Source: Pelosinus propionicus DSM 13327
GTDB taxonomy: Bacteria; Bacillota; Negativicutes; DSM-13327
NCBI RefSeq assembly: GCF_900114615.1
Contig: NZ_FOTS01000001.1
Coordinates: 144,345-208,344 of the forward strand
Length of the DNA: 64,000 nt
Direction: 5' to 3'
Shown piece by piece: positions 36,032-43,759 of this stretch (positions within the stretch are counted from its first letter, which is position 1; each line of letters opens with the position of its first letter). Below the pieces are notes generated by a model that ran no database searches, was not told the DNA's origin, and saw only the letters and a list, made by a program, of their open reading frames with translations. Made by a program: the position numbers and the translations under genes.

Positions 36032-36058
36032 ACAAGAATGGCGATTGTTCCATACAAT
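36032..36058 (+). promoter_or_regulatory. Candidate sporulation (sigma-E/sigma-K) promoter of sigK
   Basis: CATACAAT at 36051-36058 matches the -10 shared by sigma-E and sigma-K promoters. An ACA at 36032-36034 is 16 bases upstream, the spacing of sigma-K -35 boxes; the sigma-E -35 is poor. It is about 35 bases before the start codon. Confidence 0.4.
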
Positions 36059-36090
36059 GAAGCAAGTGATTTGCGGGGGTGAAAAATTTG

Positions 36091-36549
36091 ATGTCTTTTT
36101 TTATGGCACTGGCGGTTTCTATTGTGAAAAGTCTTTCTGTGCTAGTTTCTTATGTAACCAATAATACGTTTCCCTTACCTCTTTCAGAAAAGGAAGAGCA
36201 GATACAGTTGGAGCGGCTGAAGAACGGTGATGAAAATGCTAAGAATGTATTAATTGAGCGGAACCTAAGATTGGTGGCCCATATTGTTAAAAAGTTTGAC
36301 AACACTGGTGAGGATACGGATGATTTAATTTCTATTGGTACAATTGGTCTAATAAAGGCAATCAATACGTTTGACGTTGCTAAAAAAATTCGTTTAGCGA
36401 CTTATGCAGCGCGATGTATTGAAAATGAAATATTAATGCATCTAAGAAGTACTCGGCGAACTCGTGCTGAAGTTAGTTTATATGATCCTATCGGCGTAGA
36501 TAAGGAAGGTAATGAATTAACGTGCTATATTTATCGGTATGAGATATAA
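36091..36549 (+). CDS. sigK: sigK, part 1 of 3: pro-sigma-K N-terminal segment
   Basis: Encodes the first 140 codons of pro-sigma-K (to 36510) plus the AAT-GAA crossover codons, then 11 read-in codons and a stop inside element 1. The pro-peptide [20 protein letters not shown] is followed by YVTNN; S20-Y21 aligns with the SpoIVFB cleavage point known in Bacillus. Region 2 follows: [47 protein letters not shown]. The reading frame stays in register up to [11 protein letters not shown]. The ATG at 36091 lies nine bases after GGGGGTG; a GTG at 36079 overlaps that site. Regions 3 and 4 are missing here and are found at 41799 and 44404. Confidence 0.95.
   Translation: MSFFMALAVSIVKSLSVLVSYVTNNTFPLPLSEKEEQIQLERLKNGDENAKNVLIERNLRLVAHIVKKFDNTGEDTDDLISIGTIGLIKAINTFDVAKKIRLATYAARCIENEILMHLRSTRRTRAEVSLYDPIGVDKEGNELTCYIYRYEI
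36511..36516 (+). repeat. Left crossover repeat of element 1
   Basis: AATGAA in frame as Asn-Glu. The identical copy is at 41799-41804. The exact exchange point within the shared bases cannot be read from the sequence. Confidence 0.85.
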
Positions 36550-36560
36550 TCATTTGGTAA

Positions 36561-38114
36561 TCATTGAGGTAAACGGGGACGTAAGACCAATGTAAATGTG
36601 TCGCCTTTTTGCCATTTTTCTTTTCTGTATGTCGCATACTCTATGACTGATTTTAAAAATTTATTCTTTTCTGTAGGATCATTGGATTTTTCATAGATTT
36701 TTAAAACTTTTTCGATTTTAGGAATAATATCTCTTCTACTTTCTTCATGTAGTATTTCCTTAGACAATGCAAGTTCTGCTTTGTCTAATTTTTTTTGTGC
36801 AGCGTCAATTTTTTCGGAGAGCTTAATTAATCTTTCAAAATATGTAGCAGCGTTATAAATTTTTTTCTCTAAGAGGTTATGTAAGTTATCTTTTTGCTGC
36901 TCTAGTTCTTTTAGTTCTTTTTTGAGATTTTGGTGAGCTTTTTCTCTAGCATTAACAGTACTACGTTCTCCTTTTGGCATGAAGATTTCCCATTGAGCGC
37001 AATAGTCATCAAGCCATAGCTGTAAACCTTCAAGCAGTTTTTTCTCAACATATTCAAAACGGCAGCTTTTATTAAGACAATGCCTGTTGTAACACATTAA
37101 ATGTGGAAACTGCTGATGCTGATAAGGTCTATAAATCATAGAACCGCCACATATATCACATCTAATTAATCCGGCCAGCGGATTCGTGATCCCACTTAGC
37201 AACTGATAAGGTGGATGATATTTTCTGGACAACATATTCTGTACTTGCTCGAATTCTTCGAGAGTTATATATGGCTCATGGCAATCATATATCCAAATTT
37301 GTTCTTCCCTGGGGCGATGCCTAGTTTCTCTGCCAGTACGCGTAGTAGATTTCTTAGATGCTACTTTTTTCCAGGCGTTTACGCCAGCGTAAGCAGGGTT
37401 TTTTAAGATTGCTAAAACTGATGAGGCGGACCATTTCTTACCTGAATAAGATGGATATCCCATTTGATTTAATTCATTGGCGATCTTGTTTGTTCCCATA
37501 TTAAATTGATATGCTGTCCAGATTAAGTTTGTTGGTTCACGTTGTTCTGGATGCTTAATTAAGTATCTCTTATGATCTTTTTTCTCAACAAGGTATCCAT
37601 ATGGCGGAATTGCACCCAGATAATTTCCTTCTTCAAGTGAGCGAATTCGGCCGCCTTGTAAACGCCTGGTAATAATTTTTAACTCTTTGCGAGCCATAAA
37701 AGATTCAAACTCTGTATATTCTTCATCCCATTCATTATTTAAGTCATATATTTTGCGGGGGGTTATGATCTTAGTCTGTGCTTGCTTAAAGGTTTCTATA
37801 ATTAGACCTTGATCTTGCATTTTGCCGCGTCCAAGTCGATCGATGTCCATGCAAAAAACAGATTTCCATTTTCCTAATTCAATTTCTTTCAATAAATTTA
37901 ACATTTCAGGTCGATGAATGATGCTTTCTCCGGAGACAACTTCTTCAAATATTTTGGTGACGGTAATTCCATGCTCAGCAGCTATTTTAAATAAGGCTTT
38001 TTTGTGTTTGGCAAGTGTTTCTCCGTCTCCTTTTGTTTCTGCCTCTTGATCTTCTCTAGATTTGCGAAGATAAAAGCAAGAAGGCTCTAAATCTTTGTTA
38101 AGCTGATTGTTCAA
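36561..38114 (-). CDS. spoIVCA: Large serine recombinase of element 1 (SpoIVCA-like)
   Basis: A 517-residue large serine recombinase. The resolvase domain (about residues 10-160) has the catalytic serine in CFYLRKSREDQ and the conserved FCMDIDRLGRG. The Recombinase domain follows (about 190-300, IPPYGYLVEK ... NQMGYPSYSGKKWSASSVLAILKNPAYAG), then a zinc ribbon (CDICGGSMIYRP ... CYNRHC) and a C-terminal coiled coil (about 395-460). Its stop lies 45 bases inside the left end of element 1, reading toward sigK part 1. Gene position and the split sigma-K make it the likely enzyme that excises element 1 in the mother cell. The start is TTG after AGAAGGTGA. Confidence 0.92.
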   Translation of the reverse strand: MNNQLNKDLEPSCFYLRKSREDQEAETKGDGETLAKHKKALFKIAAEHGITVTKIFEEVVSGESIIHRPEMLNLLKEIELGKWKSVFCMDIDRLGRGKMQDQGLIIETFKQAQTKIITPRKIYDLNNEWDEEYTEFESFMARKELKIITRRLQGGRIRSLEEGNYLGAIPPYGYLVEKKDHKRYLIKHPEQREPTNLIWTAYQFNMGTNKIANELNQMGYPSYSGKKWSASSVLAILKNPAYAGVNAWKKVASKKSTTRTGRETRHRPREEQIWIYDCHEPYITLEEFEQVQNMLSRKYHPPYQLLSGITNPLAGLIRCDICGGSMIYRPYQHQQFPHLMCYNRHCLNKSCRFEYVEKKLLEGLQLWLDDYCAQWEIFMPKGERSTVNAREKAHQNLKKELKELEQQKDNLHNLLEKKIYNAATYFERLIKLSEKIDAAQKKLDKAELALSKEILHEESRRDIIPKIEKVLKIYEKSNDPTEKNKFLKSVIEYATYRKEKWQKGDTFTLVLRPRLPQ

Positions 38115-38374
38115 ATTATCACCTTCTTTTTGTTGCCATATGGCTGTTAATCAATCTTATAAACATATGGTATCTGATAGTAACCTAGAACAAAAATATA
38201 CTTATACTAGGAAGTTTTGCGTTAAGGCAGCAGTTTCTCTATGATTGTGTTGGCTTTTAGTCATTATTAAGAATTGTTTATTCTAAGGAATTCAATATAA
38301 TATGGTGTGAATGATGGTTTAATAGGGTCGTCCTTCGTAACTATCTTCATATATATAATCGAGGTGAAGATTCT
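38115..38374. other. Gap between recombinase 1 and the next gene
   Basis: This 260-base AT-rich stretch should hold the promoter of recombinase 1 (minus) and that of the small genes (plus). I see no clear sigma-E-type or housekeeping promoter that I would call. Confidence 0.4.
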
Positions 38375-38572
38375 ATGGAAGAAAAATATGATGCTACATA
38401 TTATCTGGAAAATACGATCGTTCATATTATTTCCCCCATTTATATGACAGAAGCAGAAAAAGAAAAGGTACTTTGTGAGTTTTATCGTCAAGCATGGAAT
38501 ATTTGGAACTTATTACCGGTTAAAGAGCGGCTTCGAATTAATAATGAGTATGATAGGAAGCAGTCGGTTTGA
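38375..38572 (+). CDS. Small unknown protein of element 1
   Basis: A 65-residue protein (MEEKYDATYYLENTIVHIIS...) with a middle amphipathic part (TEAEKEKVLCEFYRQAWNIW) and a basic end. GAGGTGAAG precedes the ATG. I do not recognise it. Size and place, next to the recombinase, leave open a role in recombination control. Confidence 0.5.
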   Translation: MEEKYDATYYLENTIVHIISPIYMTEAEKEKVLCEFYRQAWNIWNLLPVKERLRINNEYDRKQSV

Positions 38573-38697
38573 TGGATAGCTGATTACGCTAAATCATTTA
38601 AAGCAGTAGTAGCTGTATTAGAATTAGCGTGGCCTGCAGTACCAGATGAATAAAAGATTTCTTTATCGTCAACACTATTATAAAGGATGGTGTTTAT

Positions 38698-38886
38698 ATG
38701 CCTGAGGTAGAAGAAATTTTAAAAAAAGTTGAAGAATTAAGAGACAAATTAAATAAAGTGGCTCAAGAAAAAAATGAAAAACTTACAGATCCTAAGATCA
38801 TCGCTGTTAGTAGGGAGTTAGACAGTTTGCTTAATACATATCATAAACTAATGACAAATAAAATGATAAAGTTAAAAAAGCTCTAA
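38698..38886 (+). CDS. Spo0E-like aspartyl-phosphate phosphatase
   Basis: A 62-residue helical protein. The segment IIAVSRELDSLLNTYHKLM fits the Spo0E signature (SxELDxLIxxY), with the catalytic-type LD and the following Tyr; the family length is 50-85 residues. Spo0E proteins remove phosphate from Spo0A~P and so hold back entry into sporulation. It lies inside element 1, which should be lost from the mother cell. The N-terminal half (EEILKKVEELRDKLNKVAQE) forms the first helix of the pair. The start is ATG after AAGGATGG. Confidence 0.75.
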   Translation: MPEVEEILKKVEELRDKLNKVAQEKNEKLTDPKIIAVSRELDSLLNTYHKLMTNKMIKLKKL

Positions 38887-39040
38887 TTTGATTTTACTGA
38901 ATTTTTTATTTATTAAAGGAGAAAAAATATATTTGCCGAAATTACTAAAAAGAAGATTAAAACAGCAACTAAATAATAAAGTCATAGTGAGATGAATTTC
39001 ACATAAAATAAAGTAAAGAATTTTAGGGGGATAAGAGGAC

Positions 39041-39388
39041 ATGGAACATGTGGTTAGTATTACAAATACCTTAACGTCAATCTTTAGCGGATGGCAGAGT
39101 AAAAAAGAAGATCATCTTATGGCGTATCTAAATACATATTTATTTTTTCCACAATGTGAAAAATTTATCATTAATACTATTAATGAGTTGCAAATCGGAA
39201 ATACAACGGGATTGGAACAAATTTATAAAGAGCTAAAGCAAGAGGGAGATGTTACCTTAGCTCAAAGTGTAGATTCTTTAGTAAGTGGAAAATTTACTTT
39301 ATCTAAAGAATCATGTCTGCTGATAGAATCGTATGTTAAGAGTGAAACTTTTTACAAAGAGATAGAAAAAACATTAATGAATGATTGA
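39041..39388 (+). CDS. Unknown 115-residue protein of element 1
   Basis: An acidic, mostly helical protein (MEHVVSITNTLTSIFSGWQS...) that I do not recognise. It has no membrane segment or cysteine motif. AGGGGGATAAGAGG precedes the ATG. Just past its stop, AAGGAGGTATAATG (39415-39428) looks like the start of another gene that the IS has cut off after five codons. Confidence 0.5.
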   Translation: MEHVVSITNTLTSIFSGWQSKKEDHLMAYLNTYLFFPQCEKFIINTINELQIGNTTGLEQIYKELKQEGDVTLAQSVDSLVSGKFTLSKESCLLIESYVKSETFYKEIEKTLMND

Positions 39389-39549
39389 TATTAGTAGTAA
39401 TACAAGGTGGTCGTAAGGAGGTATAATGGTGTCCCTTGCAATAAGAAAAAACTCCTATAAATCTAGTCTGCCCCCCTAGATTGGGACAAAAAGAAAAAGC
39501 ATCTCTTATGTCGTATAGTAACACTATATTACATGAGAGGTGTATTTTT

Positions 39550-39857
39550 GTGGCAAATAAGGCACATTACCCACCGGAGCTAAATGGAATGCGGTTAATA
39601 TGAAATTAGCTGGTCACAGTGTCTGCGATATCATAAAAACTTTGGGAATTAAACATAAGACACAAATAAAAGTATGGATGAAATGGTATCGCGCTGATGA
39701 AACACATCCTTTTCATCAGCCCCTAGGCAAACAATACACGTACAATAAGGGAATAGAGGAATTATCAGAGGTTGATCGCCTAAAGCTCAGAATTAGGCAA
39801 CTTGAAATGCATAATGAAATTTTGGGAAAGTTAAATGGGATCTTGGAAAATCACTAA
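39550..39857 (+). pseudogene. IS3-family OrfA, frameshifted
   Basis: The frame from GTG 39550 reads MANKAHYPPEL and then stops soon after; the continuation W-N-A-V-N-MKLAGHSVCDIIKTLGI lies one frame over. A single missing base near 39582 explains this. The intact part carries the helix-turn-helix and a leucine-zipper-like end (RLKLRIRQLEMHNEILGKL). Unless translation begins at the internal ATG 39600, OrfA is broken and the IS may be inactive. Confidence 0.75.
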
Positions 39858-40713
39858 GAAGCAGCTCGTAGAAATGGTCAAGTCGCTTAAGAGTAAATAT
39901 CCAATTCGAGAAATGCTAGCCTTTCTTGAGATCCCCAAAAGCAGTTACTACCGCTGGAGAAACAAGCCGGATGACAGAAACGAGCATGAACTGATTGAAC
40001 GTATTAGAGCAATTTGTAGTAAGCACAAAAGGCGCTATGGGTATAGGCGTGTTACAGAGGTTCTAAGAGCTGAGCATCAACTAACTATCAACCATAAGCG
40101 TGTCAGCCGTATTATGGCTGAAAACCATCTCCAATCCCGAATCCGACGCAAAAAATTTGTCCATTTCAAATCGGACGTAATCGTTAAGAAAGAAGATTTG
40201 ATCAAGCGACACTTTAAAGCAGATGCCCCTAATCTAAAATGGTATACCGATGTTTCCACGATTACCATCGGCGAAACCCATTTATATCTTTCAGCCATTA
40301 TTGATGGATTCAATAATGAGGTAATTAGCACTGTAGTGAGTTCTTCTCCCAATTTAGAACTTGCTTTTGAAACGGTAAATCAGGCTATCCAAGGCCGAAA
40401 GATTGATAACTTGATTCTGCATTCTGATCAAGGCAGCTTATATACATCGACAAAGTTCCAGGATTTCTTAAAAGAAAAGAACATTATCCAAAGCATGTCC
40501 CGGGTGGGTGTCTGCTATGATAATGTTCTCATCGAATCATTCTTCTCACATTTGAAGACAGAAGCCTTCTATTCTCAAGATTTCACCGCTACCAACGAAC
40601 AAATCATTGAGATTGTGGAAGAATACATTTACTATTATAACAATGAACGGCTACAATTGAAATTAAATAAACTGTCCCCGATAAAATATCGAGAGCAGCT
40701 ACATACGGCATAA
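39835..40713 (+). CDS. IS3-family transposase OrfB
   Basis: A 292-residue integrase-core transposase. An HTH_21 region (IRAICSKHKRRYGYRRVTEVL) is followed by the rve domain with the DDE triad: D in KWYTDVSTI, D in LILHSDQGSLYTS, and E in NVLIESFFSHLKTE. The end YNNERLQLKLNKLSPIKYRE is typical. It overlaps orfA by 23 bases, as IS3 elements do for their programmed fusion. Confidence 0.93.
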   Translation: MGSWKITKKQLVEMVKSLKSKYPIREMLAFLEIPKSSYYRWRNKPDDRNEHELIERIRAICSKHKRRYGYRRVTEVLRAEHQLTINHKRVSRIMAENHLQSRIRRKKFVHFKSDVIVKKEDLIKRHFKADAPNLKWYTDVSTITIGETHLYLSAIIDGFNNEVISTVVSSSPNLELAFETVNQAIQGRKIDNLILHSDQGSLYTSTKFQDFLKEKNIIQSMSRVGVCYDNVLIESFFSHLKTEAFYSQDFTATNEQIIEIVEEYIYYYNNERLQLKLNKLSPIKYREQLHTA

Positions 40714-40770
40714 GACTTTTTTTGATTCCTACTTTGGGGGTTCAGACTAATAAGATAGGAGTTTTTTCTT

Positions 40771-41143
40771 TAGTGAGTTTCAAATCGTTACTCTAAGTTT
40801 ATAAATTTGGTGATAAGAATTTAATATTTAAAATTATTGTCACCAAATTGTAACAAAAATATTGTATAATTATTGAAGAATAAAATGAAAGGAGTAATTG
40901 AGTAAATTCATGTAAATTTATTAATATAACATGAGAGCAGAAATTATTCGCAAGGTCAATGACACTTCAGTTTTGTGCTTTGAAGTACTAAACTATCAGC
41001 TAAATTAGTGAAGGTGGTGACGGGGGCTTTCACAAACATACATATGGATATGCATTGATCTATGTAAGTCAGATGACCAATTGTTCAATTTATTATTGAA
41101 TATAGTATAAAAAATGTCATTTTTATGACGGAAACGAGGATGA
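40771..41143. other. Gene-free stretch between the IS and the OmpH-like gene
   Basis: AT-rich, with no gene that I can support. It should hold the promoter of the OmpH-like gene. A short frame at 40931 has no ribosome binding site. Confidence 0.4.
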
Positions 41144-41605
41144 ATGATGAAAATCAACTGCAAACAAATTAAAAACATCTTTTTAGGAACTTTCTTACTC
41201 TTGAGCATAGTGACAATTGTTCAACCTAGTACAACGTATGCTGCCTCCAAGGAAAATGCTTTTCAAATTGGTGTAGTGAATTATCAACTTTTAATCCAAC
41301 AGCATCCTGATGCAGCTAAAGCTCAAGAAACAATGAATGCGGCAGTTGCGCAAGCAAAAAGCGATTTAGATTCAAAGTCAGTCAATATGAACGATCAAGA
41401 GAAGCAGGCGTATTACCAACAGCTTCAGCAAGGTCTTGCAATTAAAGAGAAAGATTTGTTGGGAGCTCTGCAAAATAAAGTAGATGTTGCTGTTGCAGCA
41501 GTTGCTAAAGCTAAAGGTTTAGCAACTATAGTGGATAAAGGCAGTGTTGTTTATGGTGGTCAGGACATAACTGATGATGTAATGAAAAAGATTACGGGCA
41601 AATAA
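41144..41605 (+). CDS. OmpH/Skp-like periplasmic protein in element 1
   Basis: A 153-residue protein with a signal peptide (NIFLGTFLLLSIVTIVQPSTTYAA) and then an OmpH-type body: IGVVNYQLLIQQHPDAAKAQ, a long helical middle rich in Ala, Gln and Lys, and the C-terminal ATIVDKGSVVYGGQDITDDV, which fits the family end. Skp proteins chaperone outer-membrane proteins. Typical copies lie next to bamA; this one lies inside a sporulation-excised element. The start is one of two adjacent ATGs after GAGGATG. Confidence 0.82.
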   Translation: MMKINCKQIKNIFLGTFLLLSIVTIVQPSTTYAASKENAFQIGVVNYQLLIQQHPDAAKAQETMNAAVAQAKSDLDSKSVNMNDQEKQAYYQQLQQGLAIKEKDLLGALQNKVDVAVAAVAKAKGLATIVDKGSVVYGGQDITDDVMKKITGK

Positions 41606-41669
41606 TGATGCCTTTGGGAGTTAAAAAAGGTCTGAGTCAAGCTTATTGAGCAAATGTTGTAAATAGCAT

Positions 41670-41721
41670 AAAAACAAAGAGCCTATTGCGGTAAAAAACG
41701 TAATAGGCTCTTTGTTTTTAT
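41670..41721 (+). terminator. Terminator before the right end of element 1
   Basis: AAAAACAAAGAGCCTATT and AATAGGCTCTTTGTTTTT form a very strong stem. It lies between the OmpH-like gene and the sigK middle part, so it should stop element transcripts before sigK. Confidence 0.9.
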
Positions 41722-41798
41722 GCAAAAGGGGCTCAAAATTAATGATGAGTATGAGAACGGCGCTGAAATTGATATTAAACAGATAATATAATAATGGA

Positions 41799-41804
41799 AA
41801 TGAA
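41799..41804 (+). repeat. Right crossover repeat of element 1
   Basis: AATGAA, the partner of 36511-36516, in the same reading frame (Asn-Glu). Confidence 0.85.
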
Positions 41805-42065
41805 ATTACATTAATTGATGTTTTAGGAACAGCGCCTGATGTAGTAGCTGAAGCGGTAGAAACGCAATGCGAGCATGAGCGATTAAATAAACAAATTAAT
41901 CGTTTGAGCAGCAGAGAAAAATGGGTATTAGAAATGCGATTTGGTATGCCAAATGGTAATCGAAAAACGCAGAGAGACATTGCAAGGATGCTAGGTATTT
42001 CTCGTTCCTATGTCTCGCGAATTGAGAAACATAGGATGCTAATGACAAAAAAGTTAATTACCTAA
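41799..42065 (+). CDS. sigK: sigK, part 2 of 3: sigma-K middle segment
   Basis: Starts at the AATGAA repeat and continues NEITLIDVLGTAPDVVAEAV, REKWVLEMRFGMPNGN and KTQRDIARMLGISRSYVSRI. These are region 3 to 4.2 of sigma-K, in frame with part 1 and without its own start. It contributes 71 codons (41799-42011) to the restored gene. At 42012-42028 it enters the repeat GTCTCGCGAATTGAGAA; then the frame runs into element 2, adding HRMLMTKKLIT before a stop at 42063. Twelve bases overlap the tail of recombinase 2. Confidence 0.95.
   Translation, partial: NEITLIDVLGTAPDVVAEAVETQCEHERLNKQINRLSSREKWVLEMRFGMPNGNRKTQRDIARMLGISRSYVSRIEKHRMLMTKKLIT
42012..42028 (+). repeat. Left direct repeat of element 2
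   Basis: GTCTCGCGAATTGAGAA; the identical copy is at 44404-44420. The flanking bases differ (T and A here, C and G there). Confidence 0.92.
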
Positions 42066-43517
42066 ATACCAATCAAGATGATTTTTAGATTTTGTTACAT
42101 AAATAGTGTAATGAAGTTTTAATAAAATATCACGTTTTGTTTGGAATGAAGCATTATCCATGATCTGGTCTGCAGTTAGATTTGATGCTTCTATGAAAGA
42201 ATCTATTCTTTTCCCAGAAATAGTCGCTAGAGCAGTTGCTGTTGAGACTATTTCTTTCTGTACCTTTTGTAACTCTTTTTCTGCAATGGTGCTATCGATT
42301 ATATTGTCTCGAAACCAGCGCATGATAGCAGAGCGTTTTTTGGATAACTCGTCATAATAAGAAGTCAGATGCTCTAATTGTTTGGTAGTGGTCTCTATTT
42401 TTTTTTCATTAGGCGTGTATAGTGTGATTGGGAGCTTATCTTTTAAAAAAGAGCATAAAGCTTTCCAGATAGATTCTTCAATTATGGAAGCTGGAATATG
42501 CATGGTAGTACACTTGTCTGTTTTTAGATACCAGCTTTCCATATTTTTATTGCACACATAATATTTATACTCAATCCCTTTTTGTACGCGGCAAATGCCT
42601 GTCATAGTGCGGTTGCAGCAGCCGCATTTTATGATACCACGCAGTAAATAGTCATGCCTTGTATTACGGAGTGAAAGGAGTCTATTTTTAATAAGTGCCT
42701 TCTGAGTTGCCTCCCATAGCTCTTTTGTTACAATTGCAGGAACTTGTATAGGGATCCACTCTTCTTCAGGACGAGGGATTATTTTGGTTTTATATTGGCT
42801 CATTTTTTTGCCATAATGTTTAAAAGACCATTTTGTACCTGAATACATTTCATTTATGAGAATTCGATGAATATTCGAAAGAGTAAAAGGTTTATTCTTT
42901 CGATTTACGATTCCCATGCTTTTAAATTCCAATAGAATATCTCGCAGGCTGTATTGTTTCTTTCCACAGAGATTATACATTAATTTAATGATAGCTGCTT
43001 CCTTATCATTAATGATATACATACTATTGTCTTTATCATAATCATAACCAAAAGCCTTGTCATTAAATACAAGTTTGCCAGATAAAGCTTTTGTTCTTTT
43101 TCCTCTCATTGTACGTTCGCGAATCTTTGCTTTTTCAAATGCTGATATGGCACCGCGAATAGAAAAGAAGAGGCGTCCTTCAGGGGAGGCATCATAATCA
43201 TGAGTAATAAAAATCAACCTGGTATCGGCCTTTTCCATCTCATCGGCTAAGAGCAATTGATTGGTAAGATTACGGCTTAATCGATCAGGGTCATAAATTA
43301 CAATAGATTCAATGCGTTTATTTCGTATATCTTCCCGCAAGCGATCTAGAGCAGGACGCTCTAAATACTCACCACTATACCCATCATCAATATACTCTTC
43401 TATATGGAGCGCATTCATCTCTGTTAAACGGCTGCGACAAGAAGATACTTGATCTGTCAGTGAATAGCCTTCTACTTGCTCAAGTGTTGAGACTCTGGCA
43501 TAAATTGCGTTCATCAT
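42054..43517 (-). CDS. Large serine recombinase of element 2
   Basis: A 487-residue large serine recombinase. The resolvase domain has AIYARVSTLEQVEGYSL with the catalytic serine, and VIYDPDRLSRNL. The Recombinase domain covers about 165-265, the zinc ribbon has CGCCNRTMTG and YYVCNKN, and a coiled coil lies at about 365-430. It looks only distantly related to recombinase 1, with a different catalytic context. Its stop lies 26 bases inside the element, reading toward the left repeat, the same placing as recombinase 1. It is the likely enzyme excising element 2. Two adjacent ATGs follow TAGGAGTGTT; I use the first. Confidence 0.92.
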   Translation of the reverse strand: MMNAIYARVSTLEQVEGYSLTDQVSSCRSRLTEMNALHIEEYIDDGYSGEYLERPALDRLREDIRNKRIESIVIYDPDRLSRNLTNQLLLADEMEKADTRLIFITHDYDASPEGRLFFSIRGAISAFEKAKIRERTMRGKRTKALSGKLVFNDKAFGYDYDKDNSMYIINDKEAAIIKLMYNLCGKKQYSLRDILLEFKSMGIVNRKNKPFTLSNIHRILINEMYSGTKWSFKHYGKKMSQYKTKIIPRPEEEWIPIQVPAIVTKELWEATQKALIKNRLLSLRNTRHDYLLRGIIKCGCCNRTMTGICRVQKGIEYKYYVCNKNMESWYLKTDKCTTMHIPASIIEESIWKALCSFLKDKLPITLYTPNEKKIETTTKQLEHLTSYYDELSKKRSAIMRWFRDNIIDSTIAEKELQKVQKEIVSTATALATISGKRIDSFIEASNLTADQIMDNASFQTKRDILLKLHYTIYVTKSKNHLDWYLGN

Positions 43518-43618
43518 AACACTCCTATAATTTAGATTTGGAATATGATTCACTAATCCTATTTAAATGTACACAATTTATATTTCTTTTATGAATTTTT
43601 ATCGAAGGGCATCTTTCA

Positions 43619-43668
43619 ATAAAGCAGCTACAAAAAAATGAAGATTTCAGTAGCTGCTTTGTTGTTAA
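43619..43668 (+). terminator. Strong hairpin upstream of recombinase 2
   Basis: AAAGCAGCTAC and GTAGCTGCTTT form an 11-bp stem around an 18-base loop, followed by GTTGTT. It may end minus-strand or plus-strand transcripts within element 2. Confidence 0.7.
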
Positions 43669-43759
43669 TAATTGTTGACAAGTTTTTTGGGGATTTCTCA
43701 AGTAACTATAGTAATGTTGGAAAAGCTGTAAAGCATAGGTAATATAGGAGGTGTAGCAT

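Larger units (their letters stand above)
39443..40770 (+). mobile_element. IS3-family insertion sequence inside element 1
   Basis: About 1.33 kb. Terminal inverted repeats are AAGAAAAAACTCCTAT at 39443 and its complement ATAGGAGTTTTTTCTT ending at 40770, and further inside TAGTCTG..CCCCC pairs with GGGGG..CAGACTA. It holds orfA and orfB in overlapping frames. No clear target duplication is visible. It appears to have landed just after the start of a gene at 39426. Confidence 0.88.
36511..41798. mobile_element. skin-like sigK intervening element 1 (5,288 bp)
   Basis: The element interrupts sigK between AATGAA at 36511-36516 and AATGAA at 41799-41804. Joining the flanks gives GAT-AAG-GAA-GGT-AAT-GAA-ATT-ACA-TTA, i.e. 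DKEGNEITLIDVL, which matches sigma-K of other species without a gap. AATGA is the recombination core I recall for the Bacillus subtilis skin element, so the site is the same. Contents from left to right: serine recombinase (minus), a small unknown gene, a Spo0E-like gene, another unknown gene, an IS3-family insertion, and an OmpH-like gene. No phage structural genes are present, unlike the much larger Bacillus skin. Confidence 0.93.

Noticed and set aside
38267..38491. Minus-strand frame in element 1
   Set aside because: It overlaps the plus-strand 38375-38572 gene that has a ribosome binding site, and lacks one itself.
38915..38994. 20-codon frame from a TTG (MPKLLKRRLKQQ...) after AAAGGAG
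   Set aside because: It is too short and too basic to separate from chance, and the spacing to the ribosome binding site is poor.
41005..41208. Minus-strand frame opposite the OmpH-like start
   Set aside because: It covers the signal-peptide codons of the OmpH-like gene and has no ribosome binding site.
41799..42065. sigK middle piece as a pseudogene left by decay
   Set aside because: Its frame is perfectly preserved, it joins in register on both sides at direct repeats, and the sequence is conserved, which decay would not give.
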